64,000 nt of DNA from Chitinilyticum litopenaei DSM 21440 (GTDB lineage: Bacteria; Pseudomonadota; Gammaproteobacteria; Burkholderiales; Chitinibacteraceae). The position numbers were made by a program, and so were the translations under genes. The stretch is taken from assembly GCF_000428145.1 (NCBI RefSeq), contig NZ_ATZJ01000002.1, positions 1-64,000 of the forward strand, written 5' to 3'. The notes under the pieces are model-generated. The model saw nothing but the letters and a program-made list of their open reading frames with translations. It was not told where the DNA came from and ran no database searches. Position 1 is the first letter of the stretch. Each line of letters starts with the position of its first letter. Of this stretch, positions 25,979 to 34,153 are shown one piece after another.

Positions 25979-26167
25979 GCTCCGGCAGGGTGTTGAACGA
26001 CGTCGGCCTTTGCCACCGACGCCAGCCGCCGGGCCGCATCCGGTGCAGCGCGTCGCCTGAACGGGCCGCGACTTGTCCTATCGCTTTTCATGTCCTTTCC
26101 CGGCCTGACCGGGAAAACCGATCGCAGGCCGTTTTGCAACTGCCTGCCAGCCCCCAGGGAATTCACG

Positions 26168-27124
26168 ATGACTGCGCAAGAACTCCGCCTGAAACAACAG
26201 CACAGACAGGATGCGGCATTCCGAGGCGCCACGCGCCTGTTCGCCATTCTGGTGCTGGCGCTGCTGGCAGCGATTATCGGCTCGCTGGTGTACGGCGCCT
26301 GGCCCGCCATCACCACCTACGGCCTGCCCTTCATTACCACGGTGGAGTGGAATCCGGTCACTTCCGCCTATGGCGGCTGGGACTCGATTTACGGCACGCT
26401 GCTCACCTCCTTTATCGCCCTGCTGATCGCCGTGCCGGTCAGTTTCGGCATTGCCGTGTTCCTGACGGAACTCTCGCCCCTGTGGCTGCGCCGCCCGCTG
26501 GGCATCGCCATCGAACTGCTGGCCGGCGTGCCGTCGATCATTTTCGGCATGTGGGGCCTGTTCGTCTTTGCCCCGTGGTTTGCCGACAACATCCAGCCCT
26601 GGCTGATGGACCATGTGGGCACCCTGCCCTACATCGGCTGGCTGTTCCAGGGCGCACCGATGGGCATTGGCCTCTTTACCGCCAGCCTGATTCTCTCGGT
26701 GATGGTCATTCCCTACATCACTTCGGTGATGCGCGACGTGTTTGAAGTCACCCCGCCGATGCTGAAGGAATCGGCCTACGGTCTGGGCGCCACCACCTGG
26801 GAAGTCGTCTGGAATGTGGTGATTCCCTACACCAAGAACGGCATCATCGGCGGCATCATGCTGGGCCTGGGGCGTGCGCTGGGCGAAACCATGGCCGTCA
26901 CCTTCGTGATCGGCAATGCCCACCGGATTCCGGAAACGCTGTTCGACCCGACCACCTCGATTGCCGCGACGCTGGCCAACGAATTCGCCGAAGCCGCCAG
27001 CGAAATCCACATCGCCTCGCTGATCTATCTGGGCCTGTTGCTGTTCCTGATCACCTTCGTGGTGCTCGTCGCTTCCAAGCTCATGCTGATGCGCCTGCAA
27101 CGCAATGAAGGCGCTCACTCCTGA
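26168..27124 (+). CDS. pstC: Phosphate ABC transporter permease PstC
   Basis: 318-residue inner-membrane permease with about six helices. The binding-protein-dependent transport motif is visible as ESAYGLGATTWEVVWNVVIP followed by GLGRALGETMAVTFVIGN. Start at ATG 26168 (MTAQELRLKQQ) with AGGGAA upstream; a longer frame from 26090 runs through non-family sequence. Followed by pstA after 20 bases. Confidence 0.97.
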   Translation: MTAQELRLKQQHRQDAAFRGATRLFAILVLALLAAIIGSLVYGAWPAITTYGLPFITTVEWNPVTSAYGGWDSIYGTLLTSFIALLIAVPVSFGIAVFLTELSPLWLRRPLGIAIELLAGVPSIIFGMWGLFVFAPWFADNIQPWLMDHVGTLPYIGWLFQGAPMGIGLFTASLILSVMVIPYITSVMRDVFEVTPPMLKESAYGLGATTWEVVWNVVIPYTKNGIIGGIMLGLGRALGETMAVTFVIGNAHRIPETLFDPTTSIAATLANEFAEAASEIHIASLIYLGLLLFLITFVVLVASKLMLMRLQRNEGAHS

Positions 27125-27144
27125 GATCCAAGGACACCACAATC

Positions 27145-27984
27145 ATGCTTAACCTCTATACCCGCCGCCGCATCACCAACTTCGCCACGCTGGGCCTGTC
27201 GATGGTTGCCATGACCTTCGGCCTGTTCTGGCTGCTGTGGATCATGTACACGCTGATCAGCAATGGCGCCAGCGCGATTTCCATCGACCTCTTCACCAAG
27301 ACCACCCCCGCACCGGGCAGCGAGGGCGGCCTCGCCAACGCCATCCTCGGCAGCCTGCAGATGACCATCGGCGGCACGCTGCTGGGCACGCCCATCGGCA
27401 TTCTGGCCGGCATTTACCTCGCCGAATTCGGCAGCAAGGGCTGGGTGGCGCCGACCACGCGCTTCATCAACGACATCCTGCTCTCCGCCCCGTCCATCGT
27501 CATCGGCCTGTTCGTGTACGGCGCCATGGTGGCGCAGATGGGTCACTTCTCGGGCTGGGCGGGCATCGTAGCCCTGGCCATCCTGGTGATTCCGGTCGTG
27601 CTGCGCACCACCGAGAACATGCTGAAGCTGATTCCGACCGCAATGCGCGAAGCCGCCTATGCGCTGGGTTGCCCGCAATGGAAGATGACGCTGTTCATCA
27701 CGCTGCGCGCCGCCAAATCGGGCGTCATCACCGGCATCCTGCTGGCTGTGGCGCGCATTTCCGGTGAAACCGCCCCGCTGTTGTTTACCGCACTGAACAA
27801 CCAGTTCTACTCGAACCTGAACGAGCCGATGGCCAACCTGCCGATGGTGATCTTCCAGTTCGCCATGAGCCCGTTCGAAGACTGGCATGCACTGGCCTGG
27901 GCCGGCTCCCTGCTGATTGGCCTGTTCGTACTGGGCCTGAACGTGCTGGCGCGCATCCTGACCCGCCAGCAAGGCTCGCACTGA
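27145..27984 (+). CDS. pstA: Phosphate ABC transporter permease PstA
   Basis: 279-residue second permease of the heterodimeric channel. Family blocks: GGTLLGTPIGILAGIYLAEF, LLSAPSIVIGLFVYG and the EAA-type loop REAAYALGCPQWKMTLFITL followed by ARISGETAPLLFTAL. About six membrane helices. Ends 30 bases before pstB. Confidence 0.97.
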   Translation: MLNLYTRRRITNFATLGLSMVAMTFGLFWLLWIMYTLISNGASAISIDLFTKTTPAPGSEGGLANAILGSLQMTIGGTLLGTPIGILAGIYLAEFGSKGWVAPTTRFINDILLSAPSIVIGLFVYGAMVAQMGHFSGWAGIVALAILVIPVVLRTTENMLKLIPTAMREAAYALGCPQWKMTLFITLRAAKSGVITGILLAVARISGETAPLLFTALNNQFYSNLNEPMANLPMVIFQFAMSPFEDWHALAWAGSLLIGLFVLGLNVLARILTRQQGSH

Positions 27985-28014
27985 TACCCCTGACGAATTC
28001 ACGAGACCACGACC

Positions 28015-28782
28015 ATGACCACCGAACTGAAGCCCAAGATTGCCGTCAAGAACCTCAACTTCTACTACGGCAACTTCCACGCGCTGAAGAACATCAATCT
28101 CGACATCCTCGAAGGCCATGTCACCGCCTTCATCGGCCCCTCGGGCTGCGGCAAGTCCACGCTGCTGCGTACCTTCAACCGCATGTACGACCTCTACCCC
28201 AAGCTGCGCGCCGAGGGCGAGATCAACCTGAACGGCCAGAACATCCTCGGCAGCGGCGTCGACCTGAACATGCTGCGCGCCAAGGTCGGCATGGTGTTCC
28301 AGAAGCCGACGCCGTTTCCGATGTCGATCTACGACAATATCGCGTTTGGCGTGAAGCTCTACGAGAGCATGTCCAAATCGGAAATGGACGACCGTGTCGA
28401 ATGGTCGCTGAAGAAGGCTGCACTGTGGAACGAAGTCAAGGACAAGCTGCGCCAGTCGGGCCTTGGCCTGTCCGGCGGCCAGCAGCAGCGCCTGTGCATC
28501 GCACGCGCCGTGGCGGTCAAGCCGGAAGTGCTGCTGCTCGATGAGCCGACCTCGGCGCTCGACCCGATCTCGACCGCGCATGTCGAAGAACTGGTGCACG
28601 AGCTGAAGAAGGACTACACGATCGCCATCGTCACGCACAATATGCAGCAGGCCGCGCGCGTGTCCGACTACACCGCCTACATGTACCTGGGCGAGCTGGT
28701 CGAAGTCGGCGAAACCGACGCCATCTTCACCACCCCGCAGCAGAAGGCCACCGAGGACTACATCACCGGCAAGTTCGGCTGA
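28015..28782 (+). CDS. pstB: Phosphate ABC transporter ATPase PstB
   Basis: 255-residue ATPase that powers phosphate uptake. Walker A GPSGCGKSTLLR (about 40-51), Q-loop region VGMVFQKPTPFPMSIYDNIA, signature LSGGQQQRLCIARA and Walker B LLLDEPTSALDP are all canonical. The stop is followed at once by degenerate heptamers, a 49-nt hairpin repeat and a terminator. No phoU, phoB or phoR follows in this window. Confidence 0.98.
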   Translation: MTTELKPKIAVKNLNFYYGNFHALKNINLDILEGHVTAFIGPSGCGKSTLLRTFNRMYDLYPKLRAEGEINLNGQNILGSGVDLNMLRAKVGMVFQKPTPFPMSIYDNIAFGVKLYESMSKSEMDDRVEWSLKKAALWNEVKDKLRQSGLGLSGGQQQRLCIARAVAVKPEVLLLDEPTSALDPISTAHVEELVHELKKDYTIAIVTHNMQQAARVSDYTAYMYLGELVEVGETDAIFTTPQQKATEDYITGKFG

Positions 28783-28796
28783 TGGGGTGTGAGGTG
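28783..28796 (+). repeat. Degenerate GGNGTGA heptamer tract after pstB
   Basis: Directly after the TGA of pstB the sequence reads TGGGGTGTGAGGTG, two imperfect units of the heptamer seen in longer form at 56065 and 61158. Twenty bases later the hairpin repeat at 28817 begins. Confidence 0.4.
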
Positions 28797-28816
28797 TGGT
28801 CGGATGATACACACCA

Positions 28817-28865
28817 CCCCATAAACACCAAACCCATACCCTTGTTGGCCTTCAGCCATATACCC
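28817..28865 (-). repeat. 49-nt hairpin repeat, copy 3 (after pstB)
   Basis: On the minus strand it starts GGGTATATGGCTGAAGGCC and continues with a GGGTTTGG block, matching other copies in order and spacing. The far end is CCCCATAAAC rather than GGTAT. A GATACACACCA motif precedes it, like the CATACCAACCA before the copy at 61241. The pstB terminator starts one base beyond it. Confidence 0.5.
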
Positions 28866-28866
28866 G

Positions 28867-28898
28867 ACAAAAAGCCGCCATATCCTGGCGGCTTTTTG
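28867..28898 (+). terminator. Terminator of the pst operon
   Basis: AAAAAGCCGCCA, loop TATCC, TGGCGGCTTTTT: a 7-bp GC stem extended by A/T pairs with a five-base U-run. It looks functional in either direction. Confidence 0.88.
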
Positions 28899-29037
28899 TC
28901 GTCCTGGCTGGTCTGCGCCCGATGCACCGCACACAGCCCCGCCCTCCTCGCCCTCATCAGAATCCGCTGATGAAACATTTCCGTCATGCAAGCCCGGTAT
29001 CGTAGGCAGATTACACGCCTGTACATGGATTTTCTGC

Positions 29038-30615
29038 ATGCGCATTTCCCGCCAGCTCAAGCTCGTCACCCTGATTACCGTCCTGGCGCTGGGCACCGCC
29101 CTGCTGCTGGGGGGCTGGAACCTCTGGCAGCTGCGCCAGAATTTCGCGGAGTACCGCAACAGCCAGCAGGGCAGCCGCCTGCTGCTGGCGATGAAGGCCG
29201 ACATGCTGGGCGTATCGCGCGCCGACCCGGTGCTGCCCGAGACGGCTGGCCGGCTGGCCGCCACCGCCAGTCGCGTGCAGCAGGGCGCCGGCGCGCTGGC
29301 GACGCTGCTCGACGCGGAGCAGGCCCGCCAGCTGCAGGCGCTGCTGGACAGCCGCTGGCAGAATTACCTGAAGCAGTTCCAGAGCGCCGTGCAGATCGCC
29401 GAGAGCAGCCCGCAGGATGCGCTGAGCATTCCCGAACAGATCTACCGCATCGAACTGGAACCGCTGATCACCGAATTCGACCAGCTGCTCGGCCAGCAAA
29501 CGCGGCGCGCTGGCGAGCTGGACGACAAGATCGCCGTGCGCATTCGTCATGTGCTGCTGGCCGTACTGATTCCGCTCAGCGTGGCCGCCGTGCTGATCGT
29601 GCTTTCGCAGCTCGGTTTCGCGCGCCGCCTGCAGCGCCAGCTGCGCGACATGGACGTGATCGTGCAGGGCCTGCGCGGCGGCAATCTGACGCGCCGCATG
29701 CCCACGCCCGCCGATGAGCTGGGCGAACTGGGCCACGCCATCAACACCTTCATCGACAATCTGCACAAGGTGCTCGCGCAGACGCAGAAGGCCAGCCAGG
29801 GCATGCGCGAGGATGCGCGCAGCGTCAGCCACCTCGCCGACGAAGTGTCCGGCTACGCCCGCCAGCAGCAGCGCCAGATCGAAGAAATCCTCGATGCCAG
29901 CGGCACAATGAGCATCGCCATCTCGCAGGTCAGCCAGCAAGCCGAGCAGGCCAGCAACGCGGCGGGACAAGCGCGCGCGGCGGCGCACTCGGCGCAGGCC
30001 GCCGGGCACGCCACTACCGGCAATCTGGCCAGCCTTTCCGGGGAATTCCGCCTGGTCGAAGACAGCATGCAGCAGCTCACCCAGGCCTTTGGCCGCATTG
30101 TCAGCGTCAGCGAAGCGATCAAGGACATCACCGAGCAGACCAATCTGCTGGCGCTCAACGCCGCCATCGAGGCTGCGCGCGCCGGCGAGGCCGGGCGCGG
30201 CTTTGCCGTCGTCGCCGACGAGGTGCGCAAGCTCTCGCAGACCACCGCCGAGTCGACCCGCAACATCCAGCGCATCCTCAGCGATACGCGCAGCATCACC
30301 GAACGCACGCAGCAAAGCGTGCTCAATGCCAGCACGCTGTTGGCGACCTGCAATGCCGACGGCCAGACGGTCAGCGCCGCCTTCGGGCACATCCACGAGG
30401 TCGTCAGCCAGGTCTCGGGAATGATGGACGCCATCGCCAGCGCCGTTGAAGAGCAGACCGCGGTCGCCGGCGCGATCGAGGAGCGCGTCGCCGGCATGGC
30501 CGAGGGCATCCGCACCACCGCCGCCGACAGCCAGGCCATGCGCGACGAAATGCAGGGCCTGCGCGAACTCTCCGACGAGCTGGAAGGCAGCATGCAGGCA
30601 TTCCGGCTGGCGTGA
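29038..30615 (+). CDS. Methyl-accepting chemotaxis protein
   Basis: 525-residue membrane receptor. Transmembrane segment 1 is at about 10-30, a helical periplasmic sensor of about 140 residues follows, TM2 lies at about 171-192 (HVLLAVLIPLSVAAVLIVLS) and is followed by a HAMP domain (to about 245) and a long cytoplasmic coiled coil. The hairpin tip is canonical: ITEQTNLLALNAAIEAARAG and GRGFAVVADEVRKL (about 364-400). The ligand is unknown; the sensor is the four-helix type, not Cache. No C-terminal CheR-tethering pentapeptide is seen. No chemotaxis genes are adjacent. Confidence 0.93.
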   Translation: MRISRQLKLVTLITVLALGTALLLGGWNLWQLRQNFAEYRNSQQGSRLLLAMKADMLGVSRADPVLPETAGRLAATASRVQQGAGALATLLDAEQARQLQALLDSRWQNYLKQFQSAVQIAESSPQDALSIPEQIYRIELEPLITEFDQLLGQQTRRAGELDDKIAVRIRHVLLAVLIPLSVAAVLIVLSQLGFARRLQRQLRDMDVIVQGLRGGNLTRRMPTPADELGELGHAINTFIDNLHKVLAQTQKASQGMREDARSVSHLADEVSGYARQQQRQIEEILDASGTMSIAISQVSQQAEQASNAAGQARAAAHSAQAAGHATTGNLASLSGEFRLVEDSMQQLTQAFGRIVSVSEAIKDITEQTNLLALNAAIEAARAGEAGRGFAVVADEVRKLSQTTAESTRNIQRILSDTRSITERTQQSVLNASTLLATCNADGQTVSAAFGHIHEVVSQVSGMMDAIASAVEEQTAVAGAIEERVAGMAEGIRTTAADSQAMRDEMQGLRELSDELEGSMQAFRLA

Positions 30616-30630
30616 GGTCGGCAGGGACAC

Positions 30631-30752
30631 TGATTGATCCGGCCCTCTGGTGTTTTCATTCGCAGGAGCGAACTTGCTCGCGATCAGCAATGCTTCGCGA
30701 GCAAGCTCGCCCCTACGTAAATTCAAAATTCTGAGGACCGGATCAATAATCA
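30631..30752. repeat. REP-like palindrome nested in a larger inverted repeat
   Basis: The core 30661-30717 contains GGAGCGAACTTGCTCGCGAT and, inverted, CGCGAGCAAGCTCGCCCC, very like the REP palindromes of Pseudomonas. Outside it, TGATTGATCCGGCCCTC (30631-30647) is repeated inverted as GAGGACCGGATCAATAATCA (30733-30752). The whole 122-bp unit therefore looks like a small composite element. It occupies part of the 346-base gap between the chemoreceptor and the HAD gene. Confidence 0.65.
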
Positions 30753-30796
30753 GGTTGGTTTTTGTGGCCTACCGAGCAGCCCCACCAATCAGACAC

Positions 30797-30845
30797 AGGT
30801 ATACCGCCACAACCATTCACCCTGAACGGCTTTCAGCGCATACCC
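30797..30845 (-). repeat. 49-nt hairpin repeat, copy 4
   Basis: On the minus strand: GGGTATGCGCTGAAAGCC ... GAATGGTTGTGGCG, ending GGTATACCT. The outer GGTAT/ATACC arms and the inner AGCCGTTC/GAATGGTT arms pair (with G-U). About half of its positions match the copy at 43367-43415 without gaps. No heptamers adjoin it. Confidence 0.6.
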
Positions 30846-30961
30846 CTCCAGCAAACACCAAGCCTCTGCATACGGTGTTCTGACAATGGCAGGATTTGCG
30901 CATTCGCGGCACAGTTGCGCGGGTAGAATTTCCGCATCCCCCTGCCCCACGGAGCCCCATC

Positions 30962-31759
30962 ATGCTGCACGCGATTGCGACCGACCTCGACGGCACCCTG
31001 CTCGACGCCGACCACAAGATCGCCGACTTCACCGCGCAAACGCTGCGCGAGCTGCATGCGCGCGACATCCAGATCATCATCGCCACCGGCCGGCATTTTC
31101 TCGACGTGCGCGGCATCCGCGACGTGATCGGTGTCGACGCCTACCTGATCACCTCGAACGGCGCGCGCGTGCACGACGCCGAGGACAATGAGCTGCTCGC
31201 CGACAACCTCGAGCCGCACATCGTGCGCGCACTGCTGCAGGAGGAGTTCACCGCCGGCACGCTGGCCAACCTCTACGTCGACGAAGGCTGGCTGGTCGAC
31301 CGCGAATGCCCGGAGCTGATCGGCACCTATTACCAGGATTCGGGCTTCGGCTACCAGGTCAGGAAGCTCGCCGCACACGATGGCTCTGGCGTCGCCAAGG
31401 TGCTCTACATTGCCGAGCACGCCCACCTGCAGGGCATTGAGGAACGCATCCTCGAGCGCTTTGCCGACGAGGTTTACATCACCTTCTCCGCGCACGACTG
31501 CCTGGAAGTGATGGCGCCCACCGTCTCGAAAGGCCACGCGCTGACCGAAGTGCTGGGGCGCCTGGGCATCGACGCCGAACACTGCATCGCCTTTGGTGAT
31601 GGCCAGAACGACATCGAAATGCTCGCAGTCGCCGGCCACGCCTACGTCATGGCCAACGCCAGCCCGAAGCTGAAGGCCGCCCACCCGCAGCTGCCGGTGA
31701 TCGCCAGCAACAACGAGCATGGCGTGGCGCAGCAGTTGCGCGCGCTGTTTGCCCTCTGA
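30962..31759 (+). CDS. Cof-type HAD-IIB hydrolase
   Basis: 265-residue cytoplasmic phosphatase of the haloacid dehalogenase superfamily. Motif I is ATDLDGTLLD (residues 6-15, nucleophile Asp8), motif II the Thr in IIIATGRH, and motif IV GDGQNDIEMLAVAG with the two metal-binding aspartates. A large type IIB cap lies between, as in E. coli YbiV/YidA, which act on sugar phosphates or FMN. The substrate cannot be read from the sequence. ATG 30962 has GGAG upstream; the longer frame from 30896 is not family-like. Confidence 0.9.
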   Translation: MLHAIATDLDGTLLDADHKIADFTAQTLRELHARDIQIIIATGRHFLDVRGIRDVIGVDAYLITSNGARVHDAEDNELLADNLEPHIVRALLQEEFTAGTLANLYVDEGWLVDRECPELIGTYYQDSGFGYQVRKLAAHDGSGVAKVLYIAEHAHLQGIEERILERFADEVYITFSAHDCLEVMAPTVSKGHALTEVLGRLGIDAEHCIAFGDGQNDIEMLAVAGHAYVMANASPKLKAAHPQLPVIASNNEHGVAQQLRALFAL

Positions 31760-31880
31760 TCCGCGGCAAGTGCCGGGCTAACAGGGGGTTGAAAAAGTCG
31801 GTTCTGCCGCCGACATCAAGCACCGGGCAAAGCCCGGCGCAAATCACCCTCTGTAAAATCCAGGGCTTTTTTGTTTTTCA
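31760..31880. other. Spacer after the HAD gene with inverted GTTGAAAAA motif
   Basis: Contains the hairpin GCACCGGGC/GCCCGGCGC near 31820-31841 and GTTGAAAAA at about 31785, which recurs inverted (TTTTTCAAC) at about 32255. Together they bracket the element at 31881-32220. No gene is visible between 31760 and 32272 that I can support. Confidence 0.4.
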
Positions 31881-32220
31881 TACATTTTCCTGATTATGTC
31901 TCTGCTTCAGGAAGCCTGAGCAACAAAGGCGCTGATTAGCACGCTCTGCCCTGAAAGCCGCTGAGAAGCGCAGGTTTTCCGGGATCAGGCGCGGGACGTG
32001 TTTGAGGCCCGCAGGGCCGAGTTGTCCCGCGCCCCCGGAAAAACGAGCATCGCAAGGCACCCCGCGCAGCGGGGCGGCTGACCGGGCGCGCCTTGGGGGT
32101 GTCGGGGGGCTTGGCAAGACAAGCCCCCTGACGTGCCGCCGGGCACCCCCGGCATCAAAACACCGCGCCGCAGGCGCTGAAAACCTTGCTTCCTGAAGGA
32201 AAGACATAATCAGGTACATT
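31881..32220. repeat. 340-bp element with imperfect terminal inverted repeats
   Basis: Left end TACATTTTCCTGATTATGTC(...CTTCAGGAAGC) at 31881-31915 is repeated inverted as GCTTCCTGAAGG...CATAATCAGGTACATT at 32188-32220. The interior is GC-rich and carries several hairpins: CGCGGGAC.../GTCCCGCG, CCCCGC/GCGGGG, and GGGGGCTTG/CAAGCCCCC. I recall structured intergenic repeats of this general layout in Beta- and Gammaproteobacteria, but cannot name the family. No open frame of note; likely non-autonomous. Confidence 0.6.
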
Positions 32221-32250
32221 TTTTACGGCGAGGCCGTAAAGAACGGGCCA

Positions 32251-32272
32251 CAGGCTGTTTTTCAACAGCCTG
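32251..32272 (-). terminator. Hairpin after the BON lipoprotein gene
   Basis: CAGGCTG/CAGCCTG around TTTTTCAA. It lies immediately after the stop codon of the minus-strand gene at 32273. On that strand the U-rich part is in the loop, so it may be a repeat end rather than a classic terminator. Confidence 0.4.
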
Positions 32273-32614
32273 CTAATTTCGCGCGGCGATGCGGTTGCTG
32301 ACGGCGGCGGCGCCTACCAAGGCCGTGGCAATGCGCCCGGCCTTGAGCATTTGCGCGCCGGTCTGGCAGCTGCCGCGCAGGATCACCTCACCGGCCCGCA
32401 CCGCAACAGCCAGATCAAAGGGGTAGAGCTCCGGATCGGCATCCAGCGCGGCTTTCACCCGCGCAGCCAGCGCCAGGTCAGCCGGGCTCACGCCGGTGAC
32501 GGGCGTGCGTGCCGCCGGCTCAGCCTTGGGGCCACTGCCCGGACCACTGTTGGCACAGGCAGCCAGCACCAGCACTGCGCCGGGCAGCAGCAGTCGCCAG
32601 TCGCGCTCAGGCAT
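32273..32614 (-). CDS. Small lipoprotein with BON-like domain
   Basis: 113 residues. A lipoprotein signal ends in VLVLAAC (Cys at about residue 19), then a Pro/Ala/Gly linker, then a C-terminal domain with LALAARVKAALDADPELYPFDLAV and VILRGSCQTGAQMLKAGRIA followed by AVSNRI, the alpha-beta pattern of BON domains that often bind membranes. Position +2 after the Cys is Asn, compatible with outer-membrane sorting. The start overlaps the end of the exonuclease gene by eight bases, suggesting co-translation. Its role is unknown. Confidence 0.72.
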   Translation of the reverse strand: MPERDWRLLLPGAVLVLAACANSGPGSGPKAEPAARTPVTGVSPADLALAARVKAALDADPELYPFDLAVAVRAGEVILRGSCQTGAQMLKAGRIATALVGAAAVSNRIAARN

Positions 32615-34106
32615 GGCCGTCTCCCGCCTGCAGCCCGTCCAGGCGCCGGATGCGTTCTTGCGCGGTCTTCAGGGCTTTCTGGATCAGCTTGTAGCTGTCC
32701 GGATCGAATTGCGGGCGCGGGCTTGCCAGCAGCTCCGGCACTTCGGCCACATCGTGCACGCTGCCCAGATAACACCAGCGATCCAGCACATGCAGCACCG
32801 GCGCCCAGTCCGGCCCTTCGGCCAGTCCCACCGGCCCCGGATAGGGCCAGGCCGGCAGCCGGTGGCGCGCCAGCGCGGCCAGCAGGCGCGCATTGTGCGC
32901 GGCCGCCGGCTCGCGCGCGGCGCACACACCACGGCACTGGCCCAGCGCGCAGGCGGCGCAGGGCTTGCCACCCTTGGGGCGCACCTCCAGCCCCAGCACC
33001 TGCCGGCACAAGCCCTGCGCGTCGGCCAGCTTGCCAAGGACAGTATTGGCTTCGCGCTTCGAGCGGAAGGGGCCGAACAGCCAGTCGCCCAGCTCCGGCA
33101 AGTCGCCAAGCGTGCGGCGCTGCACGCGCAAGAGCCCGCCCTCATCGGCGAGCTCCAGCACGCACAGGTCCTCGGCACTGCGCGGCTGGGCATTGAGCCG
33201 GGGCCGCCATTGCCGCAACAGGCGCTGCTCCAGCAGCAGCATGCCCAGCTCGCCGCTGACCTCCTCCCAGGCAATGCGCGCCAGCTGCTGATTGAGCTGA
33301 TGCGCCAGCAGCATGTCGCGATTGAGCTTGCCCACCACCTGCCCGGCCTTGGCCTGGCTGGCGAAATGCTGCAGCACGCGCTTGCGGATATTGGGCGCGC
33401 GCGCGATGAAGAGCGCATTGCCGCTGGCGTCGAAAAACTGGTAGACGCCCGGCGTTTCCGGCAATTCGTCGACCACCTGCGGGTCGACGCCGGGCGGCAG
33501 CGGGGGCCGGCGGATCAGCTCGGCGATTTCCGCCGCCAGCCGCGCTTCGCCATGCTCGGCGCGCGCCACCGCCAGAAACTGGCCCAGCAGGGCCGCGTCG
33601 GTCAGCGCGCGGTGCCGCCCGCCGCTGACGCTCAGGCCGTGGCGGGCGATCAGCGCATCCAGGCTGTGCTTGAACTGCTGCGGATACAGCTGGCGCGAGA
33701 GCTTGACGGTGCACAGCACGTCGGCGCGGAATTTCATGCCAAGGCGCTGGAATTCCTGGCGCAGGAAGCCGTAATCGAAGCGCGCATTGTGCGCGACAAA
33801 CACCCGCCCCTGCAGGCGCGCCAGCACCGCGTCGGCCAGTTCGGCAAAGGTCGGTGCCTCGGCGACCATGGCGTCACTGATGCCGGTCAGCTGCTCGATA
33901 AAGGCCGGAATCGGCTGCTGCGGATTGACCAGCGAACTCCACTCGCGCACGCCATCGGCGGTGATTTCGACAATGCCGATTTCGGTGATGCGGTCACGCG
34001 CCGGATGCGCGCCGGTGGTTTCCAGATCAACCAGCACCAGCGGCGAGGAAAAATAGGGATTGCTCACAAAATCATCCAGGGGTATCTGCCTGCAACCAAT
34101 TCTCAT
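32607..34106 (-). CDS. DEDD exonuclease fused to a GIY-YIG endonuclease domain
   Basis: Up to 499 residues. The N-terminal part (about 20-190) is a DnaQ-like 3'-5' exonuclease: VLVDLETTG (ExoI Asp, Glu), HNARFDYGFL (ExoII) and HRALTDAALL (ExoIII). A UvrC-like GIY-YIG domain follows (LPETPGVYQFFDASGNALFI, then R in IRKRVLQHF). The C-terminal part has CAACALGQCRGVCA, a small Cys cluster. Such fusions are known in Beta- and Gammaproteobacteria and are often labelled DNA polymerase III epsilon; a repair or nuclease role like that of Cho is more likely than replication. The start is doubtful: ATG 34106 lies inside a hairpin repeat, and GTG 34067 is an alternative. Confidence 0.85.
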   Translation of the reverse strand: MRIGCRQIPLDDFVSNPYFSSPLVLVDLETTGAHPARDRITEIGIVEITADGVREWSSLVNPQQPIPAFIEQLTGISDAMVAEAPTFAELADAVLARLQGRVFVAHNARFDYGFLRQEFQRLGMKFRADVLCTVKLSRQLYPQQFKHSLDALIARHGLSVSGGRHRALTDAALLGQFLAVARAEHGEARLAAEIAELIRRPPLPPGVDPQVVDELPETPGVYQFFDASGNALFIARAPNIRKRVLQHFASQAKAGQVVGKLNRDMLLAHQLNQQLARIAWEEVSGELGMLLLEQRLLRQWRPRLNAQPRSAEDLCVLELADEGGLLRVQRRTLGDLPELGDWLFGPFRSKREANTVLGKLADAQGLCRQVLGLEVRPKGGKPCAACALGQCRGVCAAREPAAAHNARLLAALARHRLPAWPYPGPVGLAEGPDWAPVLHVLDRWCYLGSVHDVAEVPELLASPRPQFDPDSYKLIQKALKTAQERIRRLDGLQAGDGHA

Positions 34107-34128
34107 GAATGGCTACAGGGGCATATCC
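34079..34128 (-). repeat. 49-nt hairpin repeat, copy 5 (at the start of the exonuclease gene)
   Basis: On the minus strand it begins GGATATGCCCCTGTAGCC, has GAATTGGTTGCAGGC and ends ATACCCC. CTGTAGCC and GGTTGCAG pair, as do GGATAT and ATACCC. It is one of the closest relatives of the copy at 43367. The annotated ATG (34106) and first codons of the exonuclease gene lie inside it. Confidence 0.62.
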
Positions 34129-34153
34129 ATCAGGGTATACAAATTCAAAATCC

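Noticed and set aside
27115..28812. Minus-strand open frame across pstA-pstB
   Set aside because: Composition follows the reverse complement of the pst genes; no motif seen.
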